DNA of 64,000 nt from Shewanella glacialimarina (GCF_020511155.1 NZ_CP041216.1:4260001-4324000), one strand, 5' to 3'. Positions 9,112-17,789 are shown, counted from the stretch's first letter. Notes: generated by a model not told the origin, from the sequence alone. Numbers and translations: made by a program.

Positions 9112-9507
9112 TTACTCTGCGGCTTCAACTTCAACAGCTTCAGCAGCTTCAGGACGACCTACTAACTCGATGTAAGCCATTGGGGCTTTATCACCGGTAC
9201 GAAGACCGCACTTAAGAATACGAGTGTAACCACCAGGACGTTCCTGGAAGCGTGGACCCAATTCAGTAAATAACTTACCTACAACTTCAGCGTCGCGGGT
9301 ACGAGCGAAAGCTAAACGGCGATTTGCAACGCTGTCTACTTTAGCTAATGTTATTAGAGGTTCAACTACGCGACGCAATTCTTTCGCTTTTGCTACAGTT
9401 GTCTTGATTATCTCATGACGAACTAGTGAGCATGCCATGTTACGGAACATAGCTTGGCGATGACTGCTGTTACGATTTAGTTGACGACCACTCTTACGAT
9501 GGCGCAT
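9112..9507 (-). CDS. rplQ: 50S ribosomal protein L17
   Basis: 131 aa, starting MRHRKSGRQLNRNSSHR, the standard bacterial bL17 N-terminus. L17 lies at the exit-tunnel side of the large subunit. The C-terminus is an acidic, alanine-rich tail (EAAEAVEVEAAE). Last gene of the alpha operon, 39 nt after rpoA and directly before the operon terminator. Confidence 0.98.
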   Translation of the reverse strand: MRHRKSGRQLNRNSSHRQAMFRNMACSLVRHEIIKTTVAKAKELRRVVEPLITLAKVDSVANRRLAFARTRDAEVVGKLFTELGPRFQERPGGYTRILKCGLRTGDKAPMAYIELVGRPEAAEAVEVEAAE

Positions 9508-9546
9508 GACTAATCCTTATAACCTTAATCTGTACTAACCTGAGAC

Positions 9547-10536
9547 TTATAGGTCGTCTGCTAAACTAGCTGGAGGCCAGTTTTCAAGACGCATACCTAA
9601 CGACAGTCCGCGAGATGCTAAAACGTCCTTAATTTCAGTAAGAGATTTCTTACCTAAGTTAGGGGTTTTCAACAACTCAACTTCAGTGCGTTGTACCAGA
9701 TCACCGATGTAATGAATCGCTTCGGCTTTCAAACAGTTAGCCGAACGTACAGTTAGCTCTAAATCGTCGACAGGACGCAACAATATCGGATCGAATTCCG
9801 GTTTATCATCTTCCTCAGGCTTAGCTGCAGGCTCACGTAAATCAACAAAGGCATCTAGCTGTTCGGCTAAAATAGTTGCTGAGCGACGAATTGCCTCCTC
9901 AGGATCGATAGTACCATTAGTGGTCATATCGATTACAAGCTTATCTAAGTCTGTGCGCTGTTCTACACGCGCAGCTTCAACATTGTATGCAATGCGAGCT
10001 ACAGGTGAGAAAGACGCATCAACCAACAGGCGACCAATTGGACGATCGTCGTCTTCGGTTTGTGCACGAGCCGAAGCAGGTACATAACCACGACCACGTT
10101 CAACACGGATACGCATGCTGATGTCATTATTACCAGTCAAATGACAGATAATATGATCAGGATTCATGATGGTAACATCGCCATCATGCGTGATATCTGC
10201 TGCTGTAACAGGGCCTGTGCCGGACTTACTTAACGTAAGCATAGCCTCGTCTTTACCCTCGATAGTTACCGCTAAACCTTTAAGATTTAACAATATCTCA
10301 AGGATATCTTCTTGTACGCCTTCCTTACTGCTGTATTCGTGCAGTACGCCATCAATCTCGACTTCTGTAACAGCACAGCCGGGCATAGATGACAATAGGA
10401 TGCGACGCAACGCGTTACCTAAGGTATGGCCAAAACCACGTTCTAGCGGTTCTAGTGTAACTTTGGCGCGAGTTGAATTAACCTGCTCAATTTCAACGAG
10501 ACGCGGTTTAAGAAATTCTGTAACAGAACCCTGCAT
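9547..10536 (-). CDS. rpoA: RNA polymerase alpha subunit
   Basis: 329 aa, same length as the E. coli protein. The N-terminal dimerisation domain includes RGFGHTLGNALRRILLSSMPG, which contacts beta and beta-prime. An acidic linker (KPEEDDKPEFDP) leads to the C-terminal domain, with SANCLKAEAIHYIGDL and the helix-hairpin-helix TPNLGKKSLTEIK that binds UP elements and activators. It lies between rpsD and rplQ, as in other gammaproteobacteria. Confidence 0.99.
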   Translation of the reverse strand: MQGSVTEFLKPRLVEIEQVNSTRAKVTLEPLERGFGHTLGNALRRILLSSMPGCAVTEVEIDGVLHEYSSKEGVQEDILEILLNLKGLAVTIEGKDEAMLTLSKSGTGPVTAADITHDGDVTIMNPDHIICHLTGNNDISMRIRVERGRGYVPASARAQTEDDDRPIGRLLVDASFSPVARIAYNVEAARVEQRTDLDKLVIDMTTNGTIDPEEAIRRSATILAEQLDAFVDLREPAAKPEEDDKPEFDPILLRPVDDLELTVRSANCLKAEAIHYIGDLVQRTEVELLKTPNLGKKSLTEIKDVLASRGLSLGMRLENWPPASLADDL

Positions 10537-10560
10537 TGTGTCCTCTCTTGTTTGTTAGCT

Positions 10561-11181
10561 TTACTTAGAGTAAAGCTCGACGATCAGCTGTTCGTTAATA
10601 TCCGCAGACAAATCGCTACGTTCTGGTAGACGCTTGAAAGCACCTTCCATTTTCGCATTGTCGACTTCTACCCATGTAGGCTTTTCGCGTTGACCAGCCA
10701 CTTCTAAAGCCGCTTTAATACGAGCTTGAGTGCGTGATTTTTCACGGATGCTTACAACATCATTCGCAGACACTTTGAATGACGGAATGTTAACTACACG
10801 ACCGTTAACCATAATAGATTTATGGCTTACTAGCTGACGTGATTCTGCACGAGTAGAACCGAAACCCATACGATAAACTACGTTATCTAGGCGGACTTCT
10901 AAAAGTTGTAACAAGTTTTCACCTGTATTACCTTTTAAACGTGCAGCTTCTTTGTAGTAGTTACGGAATTGCTTTTCTAACACACCGTAAATACGACGAA
11001 CTTTTTGTTTCTCGCGTAACTGAGTACCATACTCAGACAAACGTGGCTTACGTGCGCCATGTTGTCCAGGTGCAGTTTCCAGCTTACACTTTGATTCGAT
11101 TGCTCTCACACCGCTTTTTAAGAAAAGGTCTGTACCTTCTCGGCGGCTGAGCTTGAGCTTAGGACCCAAGTATCTTGCCAT
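10561..11181 (-). CDS. rpsD: 30S ribosomal protein S4
   Basis: 206 aa uS4, a primary 16S rRNA binder. Zinc-free form with a single N-terminal Cys (SKCKLE). The S4 RNA-binding domain starts at about residue 96 (LLEVRLDNVVYRMGFG). In E. coli S4 represses its operon by binding a pseudoknot at the rpsM start, and a similar leader is present upstream of rpsM here. Confidence 0.99.
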   Translation of the reverse strand: MARYLGPKLKLSRREGTDLFLKSGVRAIESKCKLETAPGQHGARKPRLSEYGTQLREKQKVRRIYGVLEKQFRNYYKEAARLKGNTGENLLQLLEVRLDNVVYRMGFGSTRAESRQLVSHKSIMVNGRVVNIPSFKVSANDVVSIREKSRTQARIKAALEVAGQREKPTWVEVDNAKMEGAFKRLPERSDLSADINEQLIVELYSK

Positions 11182-11212
11182 GATCTTTCTCCAACTATCC
11201 TATAACGTAGTG

Positions 11213-11605
11213 TTATACACGACGTTTTTTAGGTGGACGACAACCATTGTGAGGGATAGGTGTCACATCAGTAATATTGGTTATTTTATAACCAACTGCG
11301 TTCAGTGCGCGAATCGCTGATTCACGTCCTGGACCTGGACCCTTCACAAAAACTTCAAGGTTTTTAACACCATAATCTTGCGCAGCAATACCTGCACGCT
11401 CTGCCGCAACCTGTGCAGCAAACGGGGTCGATTTACGTGAACCACGAAAACCAGAACCACCTGAGGTAGCCCAAGATAAAGCATTACCTTGACGATCGGT
11501 AATGGTTACGATTGTGTTGTTGAAAGACGCATGGATATGAGCCATGCCATCTGCAACCTGTTTACGTACGCGCTTACGCGGAGAACGTGACGGAACTTTA
11601 GCCAT
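11213..11605 (-). CDS. rpsK: 30S ribosomal protein S11
   Basis: 130 aa uS11, platform protein of the small subunit contacting the E-site mRNA. Recognised by HASFNNTIVTITDRQGNAL and the C-terminal TPIPHNGCRPPKKRRV. 17 nt follow the rpsM stop, in usual alpha-operon order. Confidence 0.99.
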   Translation of the reverse strand: MAKVPSRSPRKRVRKQVADGMAHIHASFNNTIVTITDRQGNALSWATSGGSGFRGSRKSTPFAAQVAAERAGIAAQDYGVKNLEVFVKGPGPGRESAIRALNAVGYKITNITDVTPIPHNGCRPPKKRRV

Positions 11606-11622
11606 TTTGGTTTACCTTCCCG

Positions 11623-11979
11623 TTACTTTCTGATTGGTTTACGTGGACCTTTACGCGTACGCGCATTGGTCTTAGTACGTTGCCCACGAAGTGGCAGGCT
11701 ACGACGATGGCGGAGACCACGATAACAACCAAGATCCATAAGACGCTTGATGTTCATTGAAATCTCACGACGTAAGTCACCTTCTACAGCATATTTGGCG
11801 ACTTCTTCGCGTAGGATATCTATTTGAGCTTCGCTCAATTCCTTGATCTTAGCATCTTCAGCAATTGAAGTAGCAGCACAGATTGCTCTTGCGCTTGTAC
11901 GTCCAATACCAAAAATAGCAGTCAATGCGATGACTGTATGCTTTTGATCAGGAATGTTAATGCCAGCGATACGGGCCAC
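11623..11979 (-). CDS. rpsM: 30S ribosomal protein S13
   Basis: 118 aa uS13, head of the small subunit, contacting L5 and the P-site tRNA. Starts at a GTG in AGGAGTGCATAGTGGCC. The GTG start of rpsM is also used in E. coli, where it belongs to the S4-repressed pseudoknot. The basic tail RTKTNARTRKGPRKPIRK is typical. First gene of the alpha operon. Confidence 0.99.
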   Translation of the reverse strand: MARIAGINIPDQKHTVIALTAIFGIGRTSARAICAATSIAEDAKIKELSEAQIDILREEVAKYAVEGDLRREISMNIKRLMDLGCYRGLRHRRSLPLRGQRTKTNARTRKGPRKPIRK

Positions 11980-12060
11980 TATGCACTCCTTAAATGTTAA
12001 AGGCTATCTGCGAAAAGCCCGAAAGGATACTCGACAGACAACAAATTTGCAAACAATATT
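11972..12060 (-). promoter_or_regulatory. Alpha-operon leader and possible promoter
   Basis: Upstream of rpsM the minus strand carries GAGTATCCTTTCGGGCTTTT and AGGAGTGCATAGTGGCC. Both closely resemble my recollection of the E. coli alpha leader that S4 binds as a nested pseudoknot. The same region can be read as a promoter: TTGCAA (12047-12052), 17 nt, TATCCT (12024-12029). The two readings are compatible. Pseudoknot pairing was not computed. Confidence 0.65.
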
Positions 12061-12064
12061 TTTA

Positions 12065-12086
12065 GTCAGCCCATTATTGGGCTGAC
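12065..12086 (-). repeat. Perfect hairpin between rpmJ and rpsM
   Basis: Inverted repeat GTCAGCCCA-TTAT-TGGGCTGAC: 9 bp, no mismatch, 4 nt loop. Read on the minus strand it is followed by TAAAAATATT, so it is not a normal terminator. A GC-rich hairpin sits at the same place in E. coli, between the spc and alpha operons. Confidence 0.85.
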
Positions 12087-12097
12087 CAACTTCTTAC

Positions 12098-12211
12098 TTA
12101 GCCTTGACGCTGTTTGTGTTTAGGTTCAACACATATAACGCGAACAACACCACTACGCTTGACGATCTTGCAATTACGGCAGATCTTCTTCACGGAAGCT
12201 CGAACTTTCAT
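12098..12211 (-). CDS. rpmJ: 50S ribosomal protein L36
   Basis: 37 aa, reading MKVRASVKKICRNCK and ending KHKQRQG. It is the zinc-binding (C+) form of bL36, with C11, C14, C27 and H32 as ligands. Zinc-containing L36 paralogues are often exchanged for zinc-free copies under zinc limitation, but no second copy is in this window. Last gene of the spc operon, 23 nt after secY. Confidence 0.97.
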   Translation of the reverse strand: MKVRASVKKICRNCKIVKRSGVVRVICVEPKHKQRQG

Positions 12212-12234
12212 TTCATCACTCCGTAAAAGCTAAC

Positions 12235-13575
12235 TTATTTTCCAAAGCGATCTAAATTCGCTTTGTTGACTAGATTAGCTTTCTTCATCACAGACTCATA
12301 CTGATGAGACATCATATGGGTCTGAACCTGAGCCATGAAGTCCATGATCACGACTACTATAATTAGTAGCGAAGTACCGCCAAAATAGAACTGTACTTTC
12401 CACGCAATTAACATGAACTCCGGAATTAAGCAGATAAAGGTAATATACAACGCACCCGCTAAGGTTAAACGTGTCATTACTTTATCAATGTAACGCGAAG
12501 TCTGTTCACCGGGACGAATCCCAGGAATGAATGCACCACTCTTTTTCAAATTATCAGCTGTTTCGCGTGGATTAAAAACCAACGCAGTATAGAAGAAACA
12601 GAAAAAGATAATTGCTGTCGCATACAATAATGAATACAGCGGTTGTCCAGGGGACACAGCTAAAGCGAAATCGCTTAGCCATGACATAGACTCATTTTGT
12701 CCAAACCACTGAGCCAGTGTGCCTGGAAACAAAATAATGCTGGATGCAAATATTGGTGGAATTACACCTGCCATATTTACTTTAAGTGGTAAATGAGTGC
12801 TTTGTGCAGCAAAAACCTTACGGCCTTGTTGACGTTTAGCATAGTTAACAACGATTCGACGCTGTCCACGTTCCACAAACACTACAAAATAAGTTACAGC
12901 AAATACAATAACCGCGAGCAACAGTAGTACCAATACATTCAAGTCACCTTGACGCGCCTGCTCGGCTGTTGAGCCGATAGCCGATGGTAATCCTGCAACA
13001 ATACCTGCGAAAATTAATATCGAGATACCATTACCAATACCACGTTCGGTAATCTGTTCGCCTAACCACATCAGGAACATAGTTCCTGTGACTAAACTTA
13101 CAACAGCAACAAAGTAAAAACCAAATCCAATATTGGCCACGAGGCCAGGAACTAAATTCGGTAAACCTGTCGCGATACCGATAGATTGCAATGTACCCAG
13201 TACAAGTGTGCCATATCTAGTATATTGACTTATCTTTTTACGCCCTGACTCGCCTTCTTTTTTCAATTCAGCAAGTGCAGGATGCACAACAGTCAATAAC
13301 TGCATAATAATCGATGCCGAAATATACGGCATGATACCTAATGCGAAGATAGAGGCACGCTCTAAAGCACCACCCGAGAACATGTTAAACATGCCAAGGA
13401 TGGTATCTTTTTGCTGAGCAAAAAGCTCTGCTAATACAGCTGCGTCAATACCAGGAATTGGTACAAACGAACCGGCTCTAAAGACGATAATCGCACCAAT
13501 CACGAACAGAAGGCGAGTTTTCAGTTCAGATAAACCACCTTTCGCGCTTTTTAAATCAAGTCCTGGTTTTGCCAT
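12235..13575 (-). CDS. secY: Protein translocase subunit SecY
   Basis: 446 aa from MAKPGLDLKSAKGG. An upstream in-frame start at 13629 would overlap rplO and is unlikely. SecY forms the protein-conducting channel with SecE and SecG. Ten hydrophobic segments can be counted. The plug and first helices follow RAGSFVPIPGID, and the cytoplasmic loop KRQQGRKVFAAQSTHLPLK contains the conserved ribosome/SecA contact arginine region. Placed between rplO and rpmJ as usual. Confidence 0.98.
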   Translation of the reverse strand: MAKPGLDLKSAKGGLSELKTRLLFVIGAIIVFRAGSFVPIPGIDAAVLAELFAQQKDTILGMFNMFSGGALERASIFALGIMPYISASIIMQLLTVVHPALAELKKEGESGRKKISQYTRYGTLVLGTLQSIGIATGLPNLVPGLVANIGFGFYFVAVVSLVTGTMFLMWLGEQITERGIGNGISILIFAGIVAGLPSAIGSTAEQARQGDLNVLVLLLLAVIVFAVTYFVVFVERGQRRIVVNYAKRQQGRKVFAAQSTHLPLKVNMAGVIPPIFASSIILFPGTLAQWFGQNESMSWLSDFALAVSPGQPLYSLLYATAIIFFCFFYTALVFNPRETADNLKKSGAFIPGIRPGEQTSRYIDKVMTRLTLAGALYITFICLIPEFMLIAWKVQFYFGGTSLLIIVVVIMDFMAQVQTHMMSHQYESVMKKANLVNKANLDRFGK

Positions 13576-13582
13576 CGACGTA

Positions 13583-14017
13583 TTATTCCTCGATCTTGCC
13601 ACCGGCAGCTTCAATAGCTGCACGTGCACCTTTGGTTACCTTTAGACCTTTTACAGTCACAGGGCGCTCAATGGTACCTGAAAGAACGATTTTCGCAAAC
13701 TGGATATTGCGAGTAATAACGTTCGCAGCTTTCAGAGTGTTTAAATCGATGACATCACCGTTAACTTTTGCTAGTTCGAGTAAACGAACTTCAGCTGAAA
13801 CCAAAGCTTTGCGAGATGTAAAGCCGAACTTAGGTAAACGGATTTTAAGAGGCATTTGACCGCCTTCAAAACCTACACGCACACCGCCGCCAGAACGAGA
13901 CTTTTGTCCCTTATGACCACGACCTGCTGTTTTACCTAAACCTGAACCAATACCTCGGCCAACACGCTTAGGAGCAGATTTAGAACCTGCTGCTGGAGAT
14001 AGAGTATTTAGACGCAT
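13583..14017 (-). CDS. rplO: 50S ribosomal protein L15
   Basis: 144 aa uL15. The N-terminal extension GRGIGSGLGKTAGRGHKGQKSRSG threads into 23S rRNA, and the globular part follows. It shares one base with the rpmD stop. The secY start lies 7 nt after its stop. Confidence 0.99.
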   Translation of the reverse strand: MRLNTLSPAAGSKSAPKRVGRGIGSGLGKTAGRGHKGQKSRSGGGVRVGFEGGQMPLKIRLPKFGFTSRKALVSAEVRLLELAKVNGDVIDLNTLKAANVITRNIQFAKIVLSGTIERPVTVKGLKVTKGARAAIEAAGGKIEE

Positions 14018-14205
14018 TATCCTAATTCCTCCACCGAAACCATGTAGTAAACCTTGTTAATCATACCGCGAACTGAAGGAGTATCTTCAAGCTCAACTGT
14101 ATGACCAATACGGCGCAGACCTAAACCTGTTAGGGTAGCTCGGTGTTTTGGTAAACGACCGATACTGCTTTTGGTCTGTGTTACTTTAACTGTTTTAGTA
14201 GCCAT
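14017..14205 (-). CDS. rpmD: 50S ribosomal protein L30
   Basis: 62 aa uL30, recognised by KVTQTKSSIGRLPKHRATLTGLG and the short alpha/beta fold ending in VSVEELG. It starts 6 nt after rpsE and overlaps rplO by one base. Confidence 0.98.
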   Translation of the reverse strand: MATKTVKVTQTKSSIGRLPKHRATLTGLGLRRIGHTVELEDTPSVRGMINKVYYMVSVEELG

Positions 14206-14211
14206 GGTGCA

Positions 14212-14715
14212 TTATCCCCGAATTTCGTCAACATTCAGGCCACGTTTAGCAGCGATTTGAGCAGGTGACTTCATGTGCACCAACGCATCGACTGTAGCGC
14301 GAACGATGTTGATCGGGTTAGTAGAACCGTATGCTTTTGACAGAACGTTATGAACGCCTGCTACTTCCAATACGGCACGCATTGCGCCACCGGCAATAAT
14401 ACCGGTACCTTGTGATGCAGGTTGCATGTACACAAGTGATCCAGTATGACGACCTTTAACTGGGTGATGCAGAGTACCTGCATTCAACTCAACGGTCACA
14501 ATGTTACGACGCGCTTTTTCCATAGCTTTTTGAATCGCTGCTGGAACTTCACGTGCTTTACCATAGCCATAGCCAATCTTACCGTTACCGTCACCCACTA
14601 CTGTTAGTGCTGTGAAGCTAAAGATACGACCGCCCTTAACTACTTTAGAAACACGATTAACTGCAATCAATTTTTCTTGCAAATCGTCTTTTTGCTGAGC
14701 TTCTAATTTAGCCAT
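14212..14715 (-). CDS. rpsE: 30S ribosomal protein S5
   Basis: 167 aa uS5, needed for decoding accuracy and mRNA helicase activity at the entry channel. The double-stranded RNA-binding part starts LQEKLIAVNRVSKVVKGGR, and the loop VVKGGRIFSF is the site of spectinomycin-resistance changes in other bacteria. It appears unaltered here. Spc operon, between rplR and rpmD. Confidence 0.98.
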   Translation of the reverse strand: MAKLEAQQKDDLQEKLIAVNRVSKVVKGGRIFSFTALTVVGDGNGKIGYGYGKAREVPAAIQKAMEKARRNIVTVELNAGTLHHPVKGRHTGSLVYMQPASQGTGIIAGGAMRAVLEVAGVHNVLSKAYGSTNPINIVRATVDALVHMKSPAQIAAKRGLNVDEIRG

Positions 14716-14725
14716 TTATAACCCC

Positions 14726-15076
14726 TTAGAACTTCAGGCCAGCTTCACGAGCAGCGTCTGCTAATGCAGCCACACGTCCGTGATACTTGAAACCAGAACG
14801 GTCGAACGCAACAGTAGCCACGCCCTTCTCGATCGCACGCTCAGCAACTAGTTTACCAATTGCTTTGGCCGCATCTACGTTTCCGGTACTCTTTAGTTGC
14901 TCTTTAACTGTTTTTTCAACAGTTGAAGCGGCAGCTAACACCTGAGCTTCAGGACTAATAACCTGAGCATAAATGTGACGCGGTGTACGATGTACAACCA
15001 GACGATTCACGCCTAGCTCTTGGATCTTCTTACGTGCACGAGTAGCGCGACGTAAGCGAGATGTTTTCTTATCCAT
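14726..15076 (-). CDS. rplR: 50S ribosomal protein L18
   Basis: 116 aa uL18, which with L5 and L25 binds 5S rRNA. Recognised by RLVVHRTPRHIYAQVI and the C-terminal VAFDRSGFKYHGRVAALADAAREAGL. Lies 10 nt from both rplF and rpsE. Confidence 0.99.
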   Translation of the reverse strand: MDKKTSRLRRATRARKKIQELGVNRLVVHRTPRHIYAQVISPEAQVLAAASTVEKTVKEQLKSTGNVDAAKAIGKLVAERAIEKGVATVAFDRSGFKYHGRVAALADAAREAGLKF

Positions 15077-15086
15077 ATCGCGTTAC

Positions 15087-15620
15087 CTACTTCTTCTTAG
15101 CCTCTTTACGGCGTACAACTTCGTCGTCATAGCGAACACCTTTACCTTTATAAGGCTCTGGTGGACGGTAACCACGAATGTTTGCAGCAACTTGACCAAC
15201 CAACTGTTTATCAACGCCTGTTAGGACGATTTCAGTTTGGCTAGGACATTCTACTGTCACGCCTGCGGGTAGCTTGTGTACTAATGGATGTGAGAAACCT
15301 AATGTTAAGTCCAAGTCACTACCAGCGATCTTCGCACGGTAACCTACACCAACAAGTTTAAGTTTTTTCACAAAACCTTGAGATACACCAACAACCATAT
15401 TGTTTACTAGTGCACGTGCAGTACCTGCCTGTGCCCAAGCTTTTTCAAAGCCTTCGACAGGTAGAAACTTAACTTGTGCATCTTCGATAACAACATTTAC
15501 CGCATTGTTGATTACTCGAGTCAGACTTCCTTTACTGCCTTTGACAGTTAAAGTCTGTTCGTTTAAAGTCACCTCTACGTCAGCAGGGATAGTGACTGGT
15601 GCTTTTGCAACACGAGACAT
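15087..15620 (-). CDS. rplF: 50S ribosomal protein L6
   Basis: 177 aa uL6 with two repeated domains, near the GTPase centre. N-terminus MSRVAKAPVTIPADVEV and C-terminal IRGYRPPEPYKGKGVRY are diagnostic. Spc operon order rpsH-rplF-rplR. Confidence 0.99.
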   Translation of the reverse strand: MSRVAKAPVTIPADVEVTLNEQTLTVKGSKGSLTRVINNAVNVVIEDAQVKFLPVEGFEKAWAQAGTARALVNNMVVGVSQGFVKKLKLVGVGYRAKIAGSDLDLTLGFSHPLVHKLPAGVTVECPSQTEIVLTGVDKQLVGQVAANIRGYRPPEPYKGKGVRYDDEVVRRKEAKKK

Positions 15621-15630
15621 TACTAACTCC

Positions 15631-16023
15631 TTACGCTACGTAGCAGATAACCTCGCCACCCGAGCCAAATTGGCGGGCGGCACGATCAGTCATCAAGCCT
15701 TTAGAAGTGGACACAATTGCGATACCCAGACCGCCCATAACCTTTGGAAGTTCGTCTTTACCTTTGTAAATACGAAGACCAGGACGGCTTACGCGCTGGA
15801 TAGTCTCAACGACTGGTTTGCCTTGAAAGTACTTTAATGTAATTTCTAATTCAGGCTTAGCTTCATCTGCTACGGCGTAGTCAGTAATGAAACCTTCATC
15901 TTTAAGTAATTTCGCAATTGCTACTTTTAACTTAGCTGAAGGCATCTTTACAGATACGTGGTTAGCAGCTTGGCCGTTACGAATACGGGTTAACATATCC
16001 GCAATAGGATCTTGCATGCTCAT
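15631..16023 (-). CDS. rpsH: 30S ribosomal protein S8
   Basis: 130 aa uS8, a 16S rRNA central-domain binder that in E. coli also represses the spc operon by binding mRNA at the rplE start. N-terminus MSMQDPIADMLTRIRNGQ and C-terminal GGLGIAIVSTSKGLMTDR are typical. Confidence 0.99.
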   Translation of the reverse strand: MSMQDPIADMLTRIRNGQAANHVSVKMPSAKLKVAIAKLLKDEGFITDYAVADEAKPELEITLKYFQGKPVVETIQRVSRPGLRIYKGKDELPKVMGGLGIAIVSTSKGLMTDRAARQFGSGGEVICYVA

Positions 16024-16046
16024 ATTAGCTTACTCCGTACAAGTGC

Positions 16047-16352
16047 TTACCAGCTGGCCTTACGTAGGCCAGGAACTTCACCGCGCATGGTTGCTTCACG
16101 TAATTTAATACGGCTTAAGCCGAATTTACGTAAGAAGCCATGTGGGCGACCAGTTTGATTACAGCGATTGCGTTGACGCGATGCGCTTGAATCACGTGGT
16201 AGTGCTTGCAACTTAAGTACCGCATCCCAACGATCTTCTTCCGAAGTCTCTGGGCTGCTGATAGTAGCTTTAAGTGCTAGACGCTTTTCAGCATACTTAG
16301 CTACGAGCTGTGCACGTTTTGCTTCACGTGCTTTCATAGAAGTTTTAGCCAT
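16047..16352 (-). CDS. rpsN: 30S ribosomal protein S14
   Basis: 101 aa uS14 in the long, zinc-free form of proteobacteria. Only one Cys (RNRCNQTGRPHGF) remains of the zinc knuckle found in short S14. The C-terminal LSRIKLREATMRGEVPGLRK is conserved. Between rplE and rpsH. Confidence 0.99.
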   Translation of the reverse strand: MAKTSMKAREAKRAQLVAKYAEKRLALKATISSPETSEEDRWDAVLKLQALPRDSSASRQRNRCNQTGRPHGFLRKFGLSRIKLREATMRGEVPGLRKASW

Positions 16353-16362
16353 TATGCTACCC

Positions 16363-16902
16363 TTATTTCTTAAATGGGAAGTTAAAAGCGGTCAACAAAG
16401 CACGACCTTCTTCATCATTTTTCGCAGTAGTAGTGATAACAATATCCATACCACGAATCTTATCGATTTTATCGTAATCGATCTCAGGGAAGATGATCTG
16501 TTCTTTCACACCCATTGCGTAATTACCACGACCGTCAAACGCTTTAGCGCTTAAGCCACGGAAATCACGAATACGTGGGATTGCAATGTCAACTAGACGC
16601 TCTAAAAATTCCCACATGCGCTCACCGCGCAGGGTAACTTTACAGCCTATAGGGTAGCCTTCACGGATTTTAAAGCCAGCAACTGATTTACGAGCAACAG
16701 TTACAATTGGCTTTTGGCCAGCGATTGCAGTCATGTCACGAAGCGCATGCTCCATAACTTTCTTATCTGCAACAGCTTCACCAACACCCATATTAAGGGT
16801 GATTTTATCAATCCGAGGGACTTGCATGACACTGCTATAACCGAACTTTTTAGCTAGTTCAGCGATCACAGTCTCTTGATATTTATCATGCAGTTTCGCC
16901 AT
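16363..16902 (-). CDS. rplE: 50S ribosomal protein L5
   Basis: 179 aa uL5, central protuberance, binds 5S rRNA and contacts P-site tRNA. Recognised by YSSVMQVPRIDKITLNMGVGE and the C-terminal IVITTTAKNDEEGRALL. In E. coli the rplE start is the S8 target of spc-operon control. I did not test the matching RNA fold here. Confidence 0.99.
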   Translation of the reverse strand: MAKLHDKYQETVIAELAKKFGYSSVMQVPRIDKITLNMGVGEAVADKKVMEHALRDMTAIAGQKPIVTVARKSVAGFKIREGYPIGCKVTLRGERMWEFLERLVDIAIPRIRDFRGLSAKAFDGRGNYAMGVKEQIIFPEIDYDKIDKIRGMDIVITTTAKNDEEGRALLTAFNFPFKK

Positions 16903-16915
16903 CGTTTACTCCAAA

Positions 16916-17230
16916 TTACTTAACGAGTTCGCTGTTCGATTTATAAAAACGGACTTTTTTGTCGTTTTCAAATCGGAAACCAACACGATCTGCCTTGCCT
17001 GTGGCTTGGTTAAAGATCGCTACGTTTGATGTTTGCATCGGTGCTTCTTTCTCGATAACGCCGCCAGCTACGCCCAATTGTGGGTTTGGCTTTTGGTGTT
17101 TCTTAACGAGATTGATGCCTTCAACAATTAATTTACCAGTAGGTAGAACTTGAGAAACCTTACCGCGTTTACCCTTGTCTTTACCTGCTAATACAATCAC
17201 TTCGTCTTCACGACGGATTTTTGCTGCCAT
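16916..17230 (-). CDS. rplX: 50S ribosomal protein L24
   Basis: 104 aa uL24, an assembly initiator for the large subunit. The N-terminal KOW motif is visible in VIVLAGKDKGKRGKVSQVLP. 12 nt follow rplN. Confidence 0.99.
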   Translation of the reverse strand: MAAKIRREDEVIVLAGKDKGKRGKVSQVLPTGKLIVEGINLVKKHQKPNPQLGVAGGVIEKEAPMQTSNVAIFNQATGKADRVGFRFENDKKVRFYKSNSELVK

Positions 17231-17242
17231 TTTGAAAGCTCC

Positions 17243-17611
17243 TTACAGTACTTCAGGTGCCAGAGAGACAATCTTCATAAATTGCTCAGTACGCAATTCA
17301 CGTGTCACTGGTCCAAAGATACGAGTACCAATCGGTGCAAGGTTTGCGTTAAGCAATACCGCTGCATTCCGATCGAAGCGAATGACAGAACCGTCTGGAC
17401 GACGTACGCCTTTCTTAGTACGGACTACCACCGCGTTATATACATCACCTTTCTTCGCTTTAGCGCGAGGAATCGCTTCTTTAACAGAAACTTTGATAAT
17501 GTCGCCGATACCGGCATAACGACGATGAGAGCCACCCAAGACCTTAATACACTGAACTCTACGTGCGCCACTATTACATGCGACGTCTAGAGTCGATTGC
17601 ATTTGGATCAT
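17243..17611 (-). CDS. rplN: 50S ribosomal protein L14
   Basis: 122 aa uL14 from MIQMQSTLDVACNSGAR. An upstream in-frame start at 17659 is longer than the family allows. L14 lies at the subunit interface. First gene of the spc operon, preceded by its own promoter (17705-17733). Confidence 0.99.
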   Translation of the reverse strand: MIQMQSTLDVACNSGARRVQCIKVLGGSHRRYAGIGDIIKVSVKEAIPRAKAKKGDVYNAVVVRTKKGVRRPDGSVIRFDRNAAVLLNANLAPIGTRIFGPVTRELRTEQFMKIVSLAPEVL

Positions 17612-17642
17612 TTTAAGTGCTCCGCTATCGTTACTACACAAA

Positions 17643-17656
17643 TCCCAATATTGGGA
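17643..17656 (-). repeat. Palindrome in the rplN leader
   Basis: Perfect 14 nt palindrome TCCCAATATTGGGA in the untranslated leader of the spc operon, between its promoter and the rplN start. Function unknown. Confidence 0.7.
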
Positions 17657-17704
17657 CAATATTTAGCCAAAAATGAGGATAGTTTTACTCAATTTTGGCG
17701 CGCA

Positions 17705-17733
17705 AGTATAACACCACAATATCGGATTGCATA
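17705..17733 (-). promoter_or_regulatory. spc operon promoter
   Basis: Minus-strand extended -10 TGTTATACT (hexamer at 17705-17710) with a weak -35 TATGCA 17 nt upstream, followed by the GC-rich discriminator TGCGCGCC common in stringently controlled promoters. It lies between the S10-operon terminator and rplN. Confidence 0.75.
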
Positions 17734-17735
17734 GT

Positions 17736-17770
17736 AAAAAAACAAACGGCTCCAAAATAAGGAGCCGTTT
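17736..17770 (-). terminator. S10 operon terminator
   Basis: Perfect hairpin AAACGGCTCC-AAAATAA-GGAGCCGTTT (17744-17770). On the minus strand it is followed by a run of seven T. It follows rpsQ by about 20 nt and separates the S10 and spc operons. Confidence 0.93.
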
Positions 17771-17789
17771 AGATTAACCTAACATAAAA

